From positions 22,134,001 to 22,198,000 of the forward strand of contig OX485809.1 of the NCBI GenBank assembly GCA_950295325.1: a stretch of 64,000 nt of DNA, read 5' to 3'. The position numbers and the translations under genes are program-made. The number at the start of each line of letters is the position of its first letter. Position 1 is the first letter of the stretch. The stretch comes from Polytrichum commune. Its lineage: Eukaryota > Streptophyta > Polytrichopsida > Polytrichales > Polytrichaceae. This document shows, piece by piece, positions 23,640 to 34,619 of the stretch. Below the pieces are notes generated by a model. It made no database searches, was not told the DNA's origin, and worked only from the letters and a program-made list of their open reading frames with translations.

Positions 23640-23815
23640 ATACGGTCTAAGGGAAGTCAAATAACCCAAGGCAGTCATATAACACAGGGGAGTCATATAA
23701 GACATGACAGTCATATAACACAGGGGAGTCATATAAGACATGGCAGTCATAGAACACACGGGGGTCATATAACACATGCCAGTCATATAAGACATGACAG
23801 TCATCAGCTCATGAC
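23640..23815. repeat. agtcatat tandem motif array
   Basis: About nine copies of a ~20-bp unit, cagtcatataacacaggg and variants (gacatgacagtcatataa). The same agtcatat core fills the introns and right end of CACTA-2, so this is probably regulatory or subterminal repeat of that element. Confidence 0.75.
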
Positions 23816-23829
23816 TAGAAGGCGTGAAA

Positions 23830-25560
23830 ATACTCTAACCTAAGCCGTGAAGCAACTTGAAGGAATATTATGAAACATCATGAACCCAATCCACTTTGTA
23901 TGAATCTTCTTTTACAACATTCATGAACATGTTTGATAAATCGTGGCATATGATTGTATGATTTAAATAAAAGTATCCTAGTTGAGTTGGTTGAGAAGAC
24001 TCGACTGGTCATAAACTAAGTAGCTTATTCTCTTTGAGTTGGATAAGGGTTGTTTTCAATATGAGATCAAGGGCTGCGAGGAAAGAAAATTAGGATGTCT
24101 CATTGTCCAAAAACCACGACCATCGGATATTCACGTCACTTTTTAAAGCCTTGATCATGGGACATGTTGTAAAGCATACTTAGGGAAATGGCTATGGGCA
24201 CAATTTGGATTTGCTAATCATTTTGCACTAATTGTGTATTTCACATCCTATGAGAAGAGGGTTTAAAGAGAGTTGTGTTTATTCAAGACCCACTTACCTT
24301 AGTGACCACTAATGTGACCTTATGGACCATTGTGCACAATATGTATCTTCTTGGTCATTGAGTGTACACAATTATATATGGGAGCTCACACATAGTGAGC
24401 TAAAGTTTCCTATTTTCAAAGCCGAGCAAACACCAAGCATTACTTTCATTTGATTTAATTATAGTTATGAGAAATGCATAACATTTGTTGATTTCTTAAC
24501 TAAATACGCGGGTTCTCCCAATTGTGTTCATTGTTCAATGTAGAGTAGTTCTTTGAATTTTGAAGATGTATTCCAATCTTTTCTAAACATATGTCTTTAT
24601 GATATTTTCTTTTTGATGATCCTCACTGAACCAATTATCAATCATATCTAGGGGTCCGATTAAAGAAGGGAGCCACTTAAGCCCATCTACCTTACATACT
24701 TAGAAAAGGTGGTACCAAGGGACCATTTCAACATCAACATTTCTTTTCGCTTCTAAATGAAAACTTGTCCTAGAAGTGCAAAGCAGACTCAATGAACACC
24801 GACCTGAAAGATGGGTTTCATTTGTTAACAAAACACTTGAATATTAAGAAGGTACCAAATACAATCTCAAAGGGTGAATAGGTATTATATTAAGCAATAA
24901 TTGACCACTATTATGTCCGTATAATGTCAAGTCATCCAATGTGGATGAAGGGGATTTAGTTTAAAAAAGGTCCCCGTTAAGGTTGAGGGTCGATTTATTC
25001 CAACTAGACTCCATAAGATTAATTTAGGGACTTTGATGTGTAATTTGATGTCAATCACAAGTTATACTACAATTCACTACGTTTCCTCCTTCATAATGGA
25101 TGAGTTTACATTGACACCACGAATCCCTCATCAAGTTCATGCCTTATAAAGTAAATTAGGGAGAAGAGCTAGAATCCCCTTAGAAAAAACGAATATTTGA
25201 CCTACTGGATAATTCTTCATTTGATAGAGATAAATTTATATTGGTATAAAAGATCACATGGATAAGTGTGGACCTATGATATATACCGTAAATATATCGT
25301 AATCGATTCCAGGGGAGTCATATATATACCCCGGTTATAAGTAAGTGTCATGAAGCCCATACTTTTTTTGTAAAAGTAATTTCAAATGTTGAGAATGTAA
25401 AAGTAAAGAGAATGTTGGGCTTTAATTTGGTTGATGGATGAACTCATCCATCCACGACAATATTTGATGACTTTTTCATAGCCCAATAATTGTTACTAAA
25501 AAAAATGTAAAATTTCAACGTTTTACGTGCAAATTAAAGTTGTTGATCTATTTTAGGCCC
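23830..25560. other. AT-rich region without recognisable genes
   Basis: No convincing coding sequence, RNA gene or complete repeat seen. Wording resembles other decayed dispersed repeats in the window (44.0-44.4 kb, 62.6-63.4 kb), so it is likely old transposon material. Confidence 0.4.
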
Positions 25561-25576
25561 AACTCTATTTTTATAA

Positions 25577-25800
25577 TTTATCTCTCTCTCTCTCTCTCTC
25601 TCCCTCCCTCCCTCCCCCTCCCTCCCTCCCTCCCCCTCCCTCCCTCCCTCCCTGTCCCTACCTCGCCCTCCTCGTCCCCTCCCCCACCCGCGCTCCCTCG
25701 GCCGCACTCCCTCATTCGTGCCTCCTACCCTCCCCCGCCCTCCCTCCCTCCCCCGCCCTCCATCCCTCACTCTCCTCCTCCCTCATCTGTTACAACTTTG
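25577..25800. repeat. (CT)n / (CCCT)n pyrimidine-rich tract
   Basis: Starts as pure tctctctc and passes into ccctccct and C-rich variants over about 220 bp. Long open frames on both strands are low-complexity Pro/Ser or Gly/Arg/Glu artefacts. It lies about 1.1 kb upstream of the CACTA-2 tnpA-like start. Confidence 0.9.
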
Positions 25801-25879
25801 ACGATTCAGATTCACTTTATAGCAGATTCAGGTGAGAGGCAGATTCAGGCTCGAAGACATGGTTTAGGGATCGCGAAAT

Positions 25880-26200
25880 TTGATGTGGTTTAGGGTGGCA
25901 GACTCTTTGGATTTGGTGGCAGACTCTTTGGTTTTCGGTGGCAGACTCGAAGGATTCGGCACCTGCCTCGATACATTTGGCAGATTCAGGTGAGGTGGTG
26001 GGTGAGAGGGTTTTGTGAGAGTGTTGGGTGAGGTGGTGGGTGGTGGGTGGTGGGTGCCGAGTGAGAGTGCATGCATAGTTTCGGTGTTGAGTGCTGTGCC
26101 GAGTGGGAGTGCTGGTGGGTTTCGGGAAACAGGGGGATTTCGGGAATACAGGTGGGTTTCGGGAAACAGGTGGGTGATGGGTTTTTTGAGTTTACATAGA
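25880..26200. repeat. G-rich degenerate minisatellite upstream of CACTA-2 tnpA-like gene
   Basis: Imperfect copies of ggtggcagactctttggat (25890-25950), then gtgggtggtgggtg and tgggtttcgggaaacaggtg units to ~26200. Its position corresponds to the minisatellite at 7085-7290 in CACTA-1. Confidence 0.65.
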
Positions 26201-28431
26201 CACACCAGATTCGGTGTCGGAGCTGCTGGGTGGTGGGTGCAGCTTCCTCCACCCCCCGACTTCGGTGCTGGGTGCACCTCGGCACCTCATTTGAATTCTT
26301 TGGTGCATGTAACGTGGCAGCAGGGTTTTCGGAGGCAACTCTTTCTCCTAAACCCTTTTCGGGCATCAGTCCCTCTCTCCACCACTTCCACTCACCCTCC
26401 AAGGTTGTGCACTCTCCCATCTCCAAGGAGAGTAATTTTAGTTTAAATATTTCATAATACTTCAAAAATTTCAAAACTTGTACTTTGAAAGACGACATCT
26501 AAATTGGGAAATGATGAACCCTAATTCGGACACTAATTCGGGTCTCAATGTATTATTCTACATGTCACAAATGAAAGTTATTCTAATCCGGTCACTTATC
26601 TTAGTCAAACACCTAAATATCATGCTAAAACCCCGCACACACAATCGAATACCCGTGGAGAAAGTTGAGCTCACTTATATTCGCAACTCCCTTGGCATTT
26701 GTTGTAGAGGAGCTGGTTGTTCAATCCCTTATCCGCTAACCTGTAGCATCCACAAAAAAATAATGAGGACTGGTAGGGAATACAAAACAAACATCAAAAA
26801 TGTATGCAACCTGTTTGTATTCTAGTGAACACTAATGTGGATTATGGTTTTGCATAATCATGGAGGAAGAAATTCCGGAGTATGAGAGGGTGCGGAAGAA
26901 AAACATCGAGGCCAACAACCAGAAGCTGAGGGAACTCGGTCTGACACCGATTGGGACCTCTCATTTCAAGAGGCCTGAGGACCCCGGGTATGTAACCCCA
27001 AACCCTAATACAACGGACCTGCTACCGCTAGGGTTGCTTATGAAGTTTGAAACTTTTATGAATCTTTGTAGTCATAAACTGTATACAACTTGCTGAAGAC
27101 ATGACTGTTTGCAGTCATAGTTCATAGTATTATGACTCCCTGTAGTCATAGTTCAAAATATTATGACTCCCTGTAGTCATACTTTAAGGTCTGTATGACA
27201 CAGTCCAGCCACATTTTTGTGAGTGTGAGTCTTCCCAGTCCTAAAAATATTGTAACTTCTTCGAACATCCATGTTGTTGTGCATCATATGTGGCTTCTAT
27301 TGGTTGTCTATGATTGTGCATTTATGATCATGTGTATGAACAATGTTTTTGTTTGACATCACATAATGAATGAATAATTCCATACTACCCAACAGTCCAG
27401 AGTTACCAAATTTGAAAGGGAATTGAAACCATAATGCATAGGCTAAATATTTCGGGTGTCATATTGAGGAACAATGTAGTGAGGGCTAACTAAGCTGCCC
27501 ACATGCATGATTGGTTGGTGCCCGTGATGATAATGAAAGTTTGAATCATTGGAACTCAATTATTACTAGCTAGAGCACGTGTATGTGTTTATTACATATT
27601 CCTTTCGTAAGATGAATTCACAAAGGTTCAAACTCAATTTTATGTGTTGACAATGTGTATGTGTTGTGTATGTGTATGTGTTGTGTATGTGTAGGTGTAT
27701 GTGTTGACAATGTGTATGTGTTGTCAACTCTGCAATAGGTTCTAACAATTACAATGGAATCCTGAACTGAGTTCCAATAATAGACATTCAATTTCAATTT
27801 TTATTTTCAACCATCCTCATTACATGTTGTGAACAATTTCATGATTATGACTCCTCCCAGTCATACTAATTTTCACCCACATGACTCATTTGAGTCATGT
27901 TTCAGCATTGGCATGTGTTGGAGTCATAATTTTGTGAGATGTAATGTCCGTCTAATAACCCCCGCTCGTACTGAACAGTGTGGTTCCCGCGACTTCCACC
28001 AAAAATGCCGAAATGAACAATGTACTAGTCAATTTGATAACAAAAATAGCTAATCTGCCTGATGGCATGCAAGTGGAAGTATTTCGCACAATTGCTAGTT
28101 TCCCGGCAATTTCATTGCCGGTTTTGGAGAGAGTGGGGAATGAGGTTGCGCGTGTTTTTTAGAGCAGCCGTGGCGTGCATGTGGGAGAGCCGGGCCCATC
28201 TCTAGAGCAGGGTGGTGGCTGGGGTGTGACCACTCGAGCGAAGGGAAAAAAACAACATCCTGAAACGGACCTCGATGATGACGAGGACGAAGAGGACGAA
28301 GAGGAGACTTATGAGGACGAGCGGCCCAAACCAAGGAGGCGGAAGGTAAAAACATACATCTCCGTAGTTTCTTGCATTTGCTTCCGCATTCAGTGGTTCG
28401 CGTTACATGACTATAGGTAGTCATATGACTT

Positions 28432-28587
28432 TGTCCAGTCATATTATGTAACTTAGTACAGTCATGTAGGGTGACTCCATGCAGTCATATTATGTAACTT
28501 AGTATAGTCATGTAGGGTGACTCCATGCAGTCATATTATGTAACTTAGTACAGTCATGTAGGGTGACTCCATGCAGTCATATAATGT
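28432..28587. repeat. 46-bp tandem repeat in CACTA-2 intron
   Basis: Three near-identical units, each gtagggtgactccatgcagt plus a tail ending acttagtacagtcat, in the intron between 28345 and 28609. Confidence 0.9.
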
Positions 28588-29586
28588 ATTGTACGTCTGG
28601 GTGTGTAGGGAAATGCAAATGAACCCAGGTCATGGCCGTTGCAATCTAGTGGAAAGAAGGGCAAGGCGGTCGATGAGGAGGATATCCTGCTGTCCCAAGA
28701 CATGTAAGATACTCTCCGGGCTTGCGAGATGGACGCCGACGACGCATCGGCGGACAGCGAGGAGGAAGAGGATGGCGCAGGGCATCGTAACGAGCTCCTT
28801 GACGAGTTGGAGCTCCGGGAAGTCAGCATTTTGCGGCGTATGGCTCAAAAAGGAGCCGATCCGACACAACTTCGCGAGAAGGTGCGTTGCCTTGGCTGGA
28901 CGGCAGAGGTTCAAGGCGACGACGGAAACGCGCGGCATCGACAGTCGAAGTTGAAGAACCTTAGGCGGTCCTTGAAGAAGAGTGACGAGCTGCACACTTC
29001 CAGTGGTGGTCAGTGTTTGTGGGTCGACGTCGACGAGGCCGGGTGCCCGACAGGGATACACAGGCCTGACTGGCTGACGCGACTACGCGAGTACTCTCGC
29101 GACCTCGACTGGAGCGTCGACAACTTCAGAGCACACCCACGGCCCTTGTTGTTGGCGATTAAAGACAAGATGGCCGCACAGTTCGAGTACCGTGGTGGAC
29201 TCGGAGACGTGCCTGAAGCTTTTTTTTTCCAGATTTTGCGCCAGCAGATGCGGACTCGCAGGTCGAACATGAAGAAACTCATAGAGAGTTGTGGCCCGCT
29301 CCCACTGTATGTGAAGAAGGCGCATGTCGACAACTTCAAGCGTTTAATTGCCCGGACGGACAAAATCGCAGAAGCTACGCGCATGAAAGCCGCACGGCAG
29401 ACCGTGCAGACCATGTCGTATTCTGGAAGGTCCGAGGGGGAGGTGCGCTATAGACTGGTAAGTGATTTTGTGTGCAAGTCATTCAAACATAAATAGGTGA
29501 CAACCTGCAGTCATACAATTCAATCATATAATGAATGATATCACTTTACATAGTCATACCGTGAGTCATATGGCCATAGATAATCA

Positions 29587-29772
29587 CATGTGACCTGAAT
29601 ATGACTTCACCTAGTCATATTCAGACACATATGACTTCACCTAGTCATATTGTGAGTCATATGACTTCACCTAGTCATATGTTGAATAATATGACTTCAG
29701 ATAGTCATATTCTGAGTCATATGACTTTACCCAGTCATATTCTGAGTCATATGACTTTACCTAGTCATATTT
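29587..29772. repeat. 30-bp tandem repeat in CACTA-2 intron
   Basis: Five to six head-to-tail 30-bp units of the form atgacttcacctagtcatat plus tctgagtcat. Each unit is an interrupted dyad ATGACT-N7-AGTCAT. It fills most of the intron 29458-29819. Confidence 0.92.
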
Positions 29773-30544
29773 AGTATGTTTACGTATTTTTCATGGATCC
29801 ACAGTTGCTCCTTTCACAGGCCGCAGATTTAGAGCGGCCCCCGACGCAGCTGGAGGTGGAGACCGAGCTAGCGACACCCGGGAAATCAGGACGGGGCCGG
29901 TCATCGTCGTCCAGAGGGCCACTCCCAAATGCAAGAGCGGGAGATAGAGCCCTCTTTGTTACGCGGACCGAGCTGCACGACTTCCAGGATAGCATGAAGG
30001 GGGAGATGGAAGATATGAAGGCTATGGTGAAGCAGCTGCTGCTGGAGGTGCAGAAGCGAACGACGGCCACGGACATGGAACCGCTAGCCACGGCGGAAGC
30101 GGGAGTCGACGTGATCCAAGTAACCGCCAAAAATGTTACGTCTGTATACCCTCTAGTACTCGCTTCGAGTACATGTATGGAACACCTTTGCTTCAGCAAT
30201 GTTGTATGTCATGCATGAAGATCGTTCACTAATACACGCCTCATGTGGATCATTAGAACATGCATGCAACTGGGAAGTCGGCGAAATCCGGGCATACTGG
30301 GTCGACTGCGGCATCGGAGCCCCTGCGTAACACCCTAGCAGATATGGGTTGCCAACCCGTCATTCAAAAGAAGAAACCCATAGCCAAGAAGAGGAAGGGC
30401 GAAGCGGAGAAGCTATTGGCGAAACGCGATGCACGGCCTACCCGGCGTGCAATGGCTCGACAGAAAGAGGTTGGCATTCATGTCATATGCACATTATACT
30501 TGTCAGATAGTTATACTTACATGCAAGCTTTATGTCTTTAATTT

Positions 30545-30765
30545 GGCCTCAACATTGGACATTCATATGACTATGTCACATAATATGATTGTAGGCAATC
30601 ATATAATATGACTCTAGGCAGTCATATTATACAACTATAGGCGGTCATACTATATGACTCACTGCAGTCATAAAACATGAGAAGTAGCAGTCATATTAAG
30701 CGACATGAGGTTATCACAAGCAGTCATGTATGACAGGGCCGAGTCATAATCTAACGCTAGAGTGT
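30545..30765. repeat. agtcat/atgact dyads in intron
   Basis: Several atgactctaggcagtcatat-like dyads (ATGACT...AGTCAT) in the intron 30470-30786. Same motif as at 28.4 and 29.6 kb. Confidence 0.75.
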
Positions 30766-31689
30766 TACTGGGTCGTGGCCTTCCAGGTTATGATGGTTGG
30801 AGCGAGTCAGGATCAACTCGTGGACTTGCAGGAGGACGAGGACCATGAGGAGCCTGCGACGAAGAGGCCGGCAAAACGGGCACATAAAAGAGGCAGTCCA
30901 CAAAAGAAGAAGAAGAAGGCTGGCAATGCTCCGAAGATCCAGCCGTTAGCTGCGAAGGTCCCCTCGGTAAGAGTGTCGGACTCCGGGCGTAGGAAAATTA
31001 TAGTATTGAATGTTGTAGGACTTCTTTGCGATATCAGACCTCTGCACGATAGGAGAGAGTGGGGCCCGGATCTAGTGATCCACCACGCAAAGGACCTGAA
31101 TGTAAAAATTAAAAAAAGAACCGACTGCGACAAGTTTTTGTCGATGTTGTTCTCTAATTTTGATGTCGGGATATGGTCCCCCGTAGAGCAGAACGTACTA
31201 GAGGTTGTAGGTGCATTTCTTGCATCGGGAACGACAGCTCAATGGAGCGTTCTGTGGGGGAGGACTTACCCCCTCCAGAACCCAATAAGAGACCTCCGCA
31301 ATCTATTTGATATGATTCCGGACCCCACGCACGGCTCAACACGATGTCTCCAAATCGATTGGGATACAACGGCGACGGTGCGTTCCCCCCCTCAAATGTC
31401 CTAAACTTTCCGCTTTGGGATCCCCTAAACCCCAACGATGACTTCCTCCGCAGAATCTGCGGGCCATTCGAAGCATTGGCCCGCAAGCAATCCGATATTG
31501 AATATTGTTTGGCGTATCTGACCAAGGAGGTCCATCTAGCGTCGGTACTTGCGAACCTGGTAGGTTCATCGACACATGTAAACTGCTCTTGGATATTTTT
31601 TGTTTCTATTTGGTTCTCACTCCAATCGCAAACAAGAAAAATGCTGATAACATATGTCCGCATAGGTATGTCACTCCACGAAGTAATAT

Positions 31690-31945
31690 GAGGACCCTAG
31701 GTGAATATGTAACTTATTGTGGTCATACAATATGACTCTGTCCAGTCATATGACTATGGTCAGTCATAGGAAATATGACTATGTTCATTCATATGACTAT
31801 GGCTAGTCATGGGTTGTATGACTATGGTCAGTTATAGGTCGTAATTATATTACTCATTGTTGTCATATCTGATGACTACGGTGCGTTATATGAGTATGTC
31901 CTGTCATATTATGCAATCATAGCCTAGTGTGAGGTCATATTTTGA
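31690..31945. repeat. agtcat/atgact dyads in last intron
   Basis: At least six copies of tatgactatggtcagtcata-type dyads within the intron 31560-32011 of the CACTA-2 tnpA-like gene. Confidence 0.8.
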
Positions 31946-32392
31946 ATATTGAAGCTCCAGTAACTCCACGCGGATTGTTTTGATTGTTGATAATTACGTT
32001 TTCTGCTGCAGACACAAGTAGAAGAGGACACTCTCGTATTGTCGGAGACGGCTAATACGTTGGTGGAGGACGCACCCTTGCCGTTGGCCACGGGGTCCAA
32101 TGTCAAATTGTTTGACTTGGACGAGGAGAACAAGGCCAAGGCGAACGTAGTGGCGCAAGGCATCATCGTGAGCCTTGTAGGAGGCTCACTCCACGGGCGC
32201 CTCATTGAGGAGGGCAACGTATCAGTTTGCGTGTCCTCAATCGAGCCGGGAGCAGAGTCCGTATTGTTGTACGAGGGCAACAATGACGACGATCCTCCGA
32301 TGCTGCGTCTGGGTGATGCACTGAAGTCCATCACCAAGTGGCCTGTGGAAGCATTGAAGGCTATTCCGCCAGAACCTCAACAAACCACTTAG

Positions 32393-33200
32393 ATTTCGGT
32401 AGTTTACGCATTTAGGGATCATGTAGGAAAGATGAACACATTTGGATATGCTTGGAGACATGGACTATATAATATCGTTCAAGTTATTAAAATTTATCTG
32501 CTCAATTTGTGTGCTCATTTTCTTATTTGGCTCAGTCATGTAGCACATGACTTGAATGTGTCGTCATTGCTTGGAATGTGCCACAAAATGTGACTGACAT
32601 TCAGAATTGCAAGTAATACGAATCTAACTCAATACAGTTACAACAACGCACAAAGAACTACACAATGTGACTTTCCATCTACGTGAATATCACTCCATCA
32701 TGTCACATTGTGCATCACATATTACTAAGAATATGACTACAGAACGTCATATAATAATGTCATCCCCGCAGGAAATGTGACCAACGCCCCAAAAAACATG
32801 ACTACAAGCAGTCAAAAAACTAGCAGTCACATTCCACGTGGCCTGCCACGTCGGCAAAATTATGACACATGCAAGTCATAATACACGTCAGCAGAAAACA
32901 TGACTACATGGAGTCACATGCCACGTCGGTTTGGTATTTTTTCTGCCCGGGCAAGTCAAAAAGGGCACATACTCCAAGGCTAGTCAAGGTATGCCCTACG
33001 TGCAGTGGGGATCGTAGAATCTATCATTTTATACGCCTCCACAACCGTATATATTCATATGACTCATGTCCGAAGCGACTCGTCGGTAATGACTAGACCC
33101 AGTCACCGCGCGCGTCATCCGCATCCGGAGCCTCGTCAGTCATATTTTGGGATTTTATGACTTAAGGCAGTCATAAATTACAGTCACAAAATACCCAATC
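32393..33200. other. CACTA-2 right subterminal region
   Basis: No gene. Scattered atgact, agtcat and cacgt motifs from 32530 to 33190, including gactacaagcagtc and gacttaaggcagtcat dyads, as expected for the subterminal region of a CACTA element. Confidence 0.6.
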
Positions 33201-33210
33201 TGTTGTAGTG
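33201..33210 (-). repeat. CACTA-2 right terminus
   Basis: TGTTGTAGTG. Read inward on the minus strand it begins CACTACAACAGATTGGG, a CACTA-type end. The next three bases are tgt. The matching left end and duplication were not found. Confidence 0.7.
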
Positions 33211-34083
33211 TGTGGATCTGAACTATTGAGCTTACTTCCCCACTAAAAGCAGTGGGGATAATTCTGTGGGTGCATACTATTTACCAACCCAGTGTTCAAC
33301 ATTAGAGGTTAAATTGTTTCTGTTGGATTGAAAATAGTGTGTATTTGGAAAAATGTAAATTGAGGTGAAGGAGGTGGATGTATCACTTGGGAAAGACAAG
33401 TGAAATTAGGTCTAATATGATGGTTACAGACTAATAGAGCTGTGCAAATTGTATTGCAAATGGACAACAAATAAAATGTGCATGAGACAGGGAAAATATC
33501 ACCTCTCCCTGAATGATTTGGTAAAGGATTAGGCTTTTAATGGTACAATTTTGCCACTTCTAAGATAGAGGAAATTGTGACTATAAGAGCAAGTCCAAAG
33601 CAAACAACACTCTAGAATCCTGACACCGTGTTCTCAACATTTGATTTGCGTAAGTAGGGTTTTGGGTTTTCACATGGGCAGTTCTTCAATTGCACTATTT
33701 GCTCAACTAATTCCTTAGGGAATTGGGTACCTATGGATGGGCTTCGTTATATTGTGAAGTGTTGGTTAAGGGCAAGTTTTCATGGCTGTCATTTTGATTG
33801 GGGAGGTTGGTGTCAATTCCGGGTTGATTTCCTTAAAATTCAAAAAGTTATAAAACAAACAGTTGTTGAAAATTACCGACCATAATTCACACAATCTATT
33901 GGGTAAATTGTTTTATTGTTTATAGAACGATGTGTGTCGTCCTATAAACAACATCGGGGCGTCAATGTGTCCACAATGACTATTTTCCAACACTTATACT
34001 AGAAACATGTCGATTTTCTTTTTTTCATGAAGTGTTGGTCCAATAAGCACATGCTTGCTAAAACACTGTACTAAAAACCCTTG
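33211..34083. other. Decayed repeat between two CACTA right ends
   Basis: No coding sequence. Contains a strong hairpin (33916-33951) near its right end and is bounded on the right by a second CACTA-like terminus. It may be the subterminal part of an older CACTA element into which CACTA-2 inserted. Confidence 0.4.
33916..33951. repeat. 15-bp-stem hairpin
   Basis: TTGTTTATAGAACGA (33916-33930), six-base loop, TCGTCCTATAAACAA (33937-33951), with a single mismatch in the stem. It sits ~145 bp inside a CACTA-like right end, consistent with subterminal structure. Confidence 0.8.
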
Positions 34084-34097
34084 TTTCTCTTGTAGTG
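34084..34097 (-). repeat. Second CACTA-like right terminus
   Basis: TTTCTCTTGTAGTG. Inverted this is CACTACAAGAGAAA, very close to the widespread plant CACTA end CACTACAAGAAA. No left partner in the window. Confidence 0.6.
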
Positions 34098-34098
34098 A

Positions 34099-34390
34099 CC
34101 TTGGCTGTAAATCAATGGCCTTCGGCCATCCCAACAGCAAGCTGCCTCAACCTCTAGCCGTGAATCAGTAGCTTCGGCCATCCCAGCAGTAAGCTGCCTC
34201 AACCTCTGGCCGTGAATCAGTAGCTTCGGCCATCCCAGCAGTAAGCTGCCTCAACCTTGGCTGTAGATCAGTAGCTTCGGCTAGCCCAACAGTAAGCTGC
34301 CTCAACCTCTGGCCGTAAATCAGTAGCTTCGGCCATCCCAGCAGTAAGTTGCCTCAACCTTGGCTGTAAATCAGTGGCCTTGGGCAGTCT
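34099..34390. repeat. ~52-bp minisatellite
   Basis: Five to six tandem units with the phrases aatcagtagcttcggccatc and cagtaagctgcctcaacct. Alternating variants begin ggccgtg or ttggctgta. Non-coding. Confidence 0.92.
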
Positions 34391-34540
34391 AATCAAATTC
34401 TTAGTTAATTCCACTAAGCCCCTACCTAATTCCACTAATGTTCCCAAACCCCTACCTAATTTCCCTACTTAATTTCACTAATTCCCCTAAAACCTCCTTA
34501 CCTAATTCACACATTTTTCTAGCTCTAAGAGCTCAAGAAC

Positions 34541-34615
34541 CTCGAGAGGAGAGAGAGAAAGGAAGAGGAGAAGAGAGGAAGAAGAGAGAAGAGGAGAGAA
34601 GAGGAGAGGAAGAGA
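34541..34615. repeat. Purine-rich GA/GGAAGA tract
   Basis: About 75 bp of almost pure purine on the plus strand (gagagagaaagg, gaagagagaagagg). The short open frame across it is low complexity. Confidence 0.85.
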
Positions 34616-34619
34616 GTGC

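Larger units (their letters stand above)
26860..32392 (+). pseudogene. CACTA-2 tnpA-like gene with Transposase_24-like, FCP1-like and DUF8039-like domains, broken
   Basis: Exons 26860-26987, 27979-28345, 28609-29457, 29820-30119, 30257-30469, 30787-31559 and 32012-32392 all join in phase at GT-AG sites. Exon 1 has the motif PEYERVRKKNIEANNQKLRE. Exon 2 is acidic with a basic tail (RPKPRRRK). Exon 3 matches the Transposase_24-like region of CACTA-1. Exon 4 is a coiled coil. Exon 5 is Lys/Arg-rich. Exon 6 carries the FCP1/HAD-like domain: IIVLNVVGLLCD at about 30998-31033, VGIWSPVEQNV, then DPLNPNDDFLRRI. Exon 7 resembles DUF8039 (AKANVVAQGIIVSLVGG..). Lesions: in-frame TAG at 28160, in-frame TAA at 28705, and a -1 frameshift at the C7 run 31385-31391. 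Both catalytic Asp positions of the HAD motif I are substituted (N and V). The copy cannot make a full-length protein unless these are sequence errors. Confidence 0.75.
23303..33210. mobile_element. Decayed CACTA element, CACTA-2 (left end not found)
   Basis: The right terminus is at 33201-33210 (TGTTGTAGTG, i.e. CACTACAACA inverted), preceded by subterminal agtcat/atgact motifs. It encloses a tnpA-like pseudogene (26860-32392) and an orphan transposase exon (23303-23623, minus). No CACTACAACAGATTGG-like left end exists in the window, so the left boundary given is only the last recognisable element sequence. The element is non-autonomous. Confidence 0.65.

Noticed and set aside
25534-25893. 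Long open frames on both strands
   Set aside because: They are translations of the (CT)n/(CCCT)n tract and have only low-complexity composition.
28630-29414. Minus-strand open frames over 28.6-29.4 kb
   Set aside because: Antisense of the GC-rich Transposase_24-like exon, with no domain of their own.
29587-29772. Regular 30-bp repeats resembling a CRISPR array
   Set aside because: The repeats are contiguous, without variable spacers, lie in an intron of a plant transposon gene, and share the motif found throughout that element.
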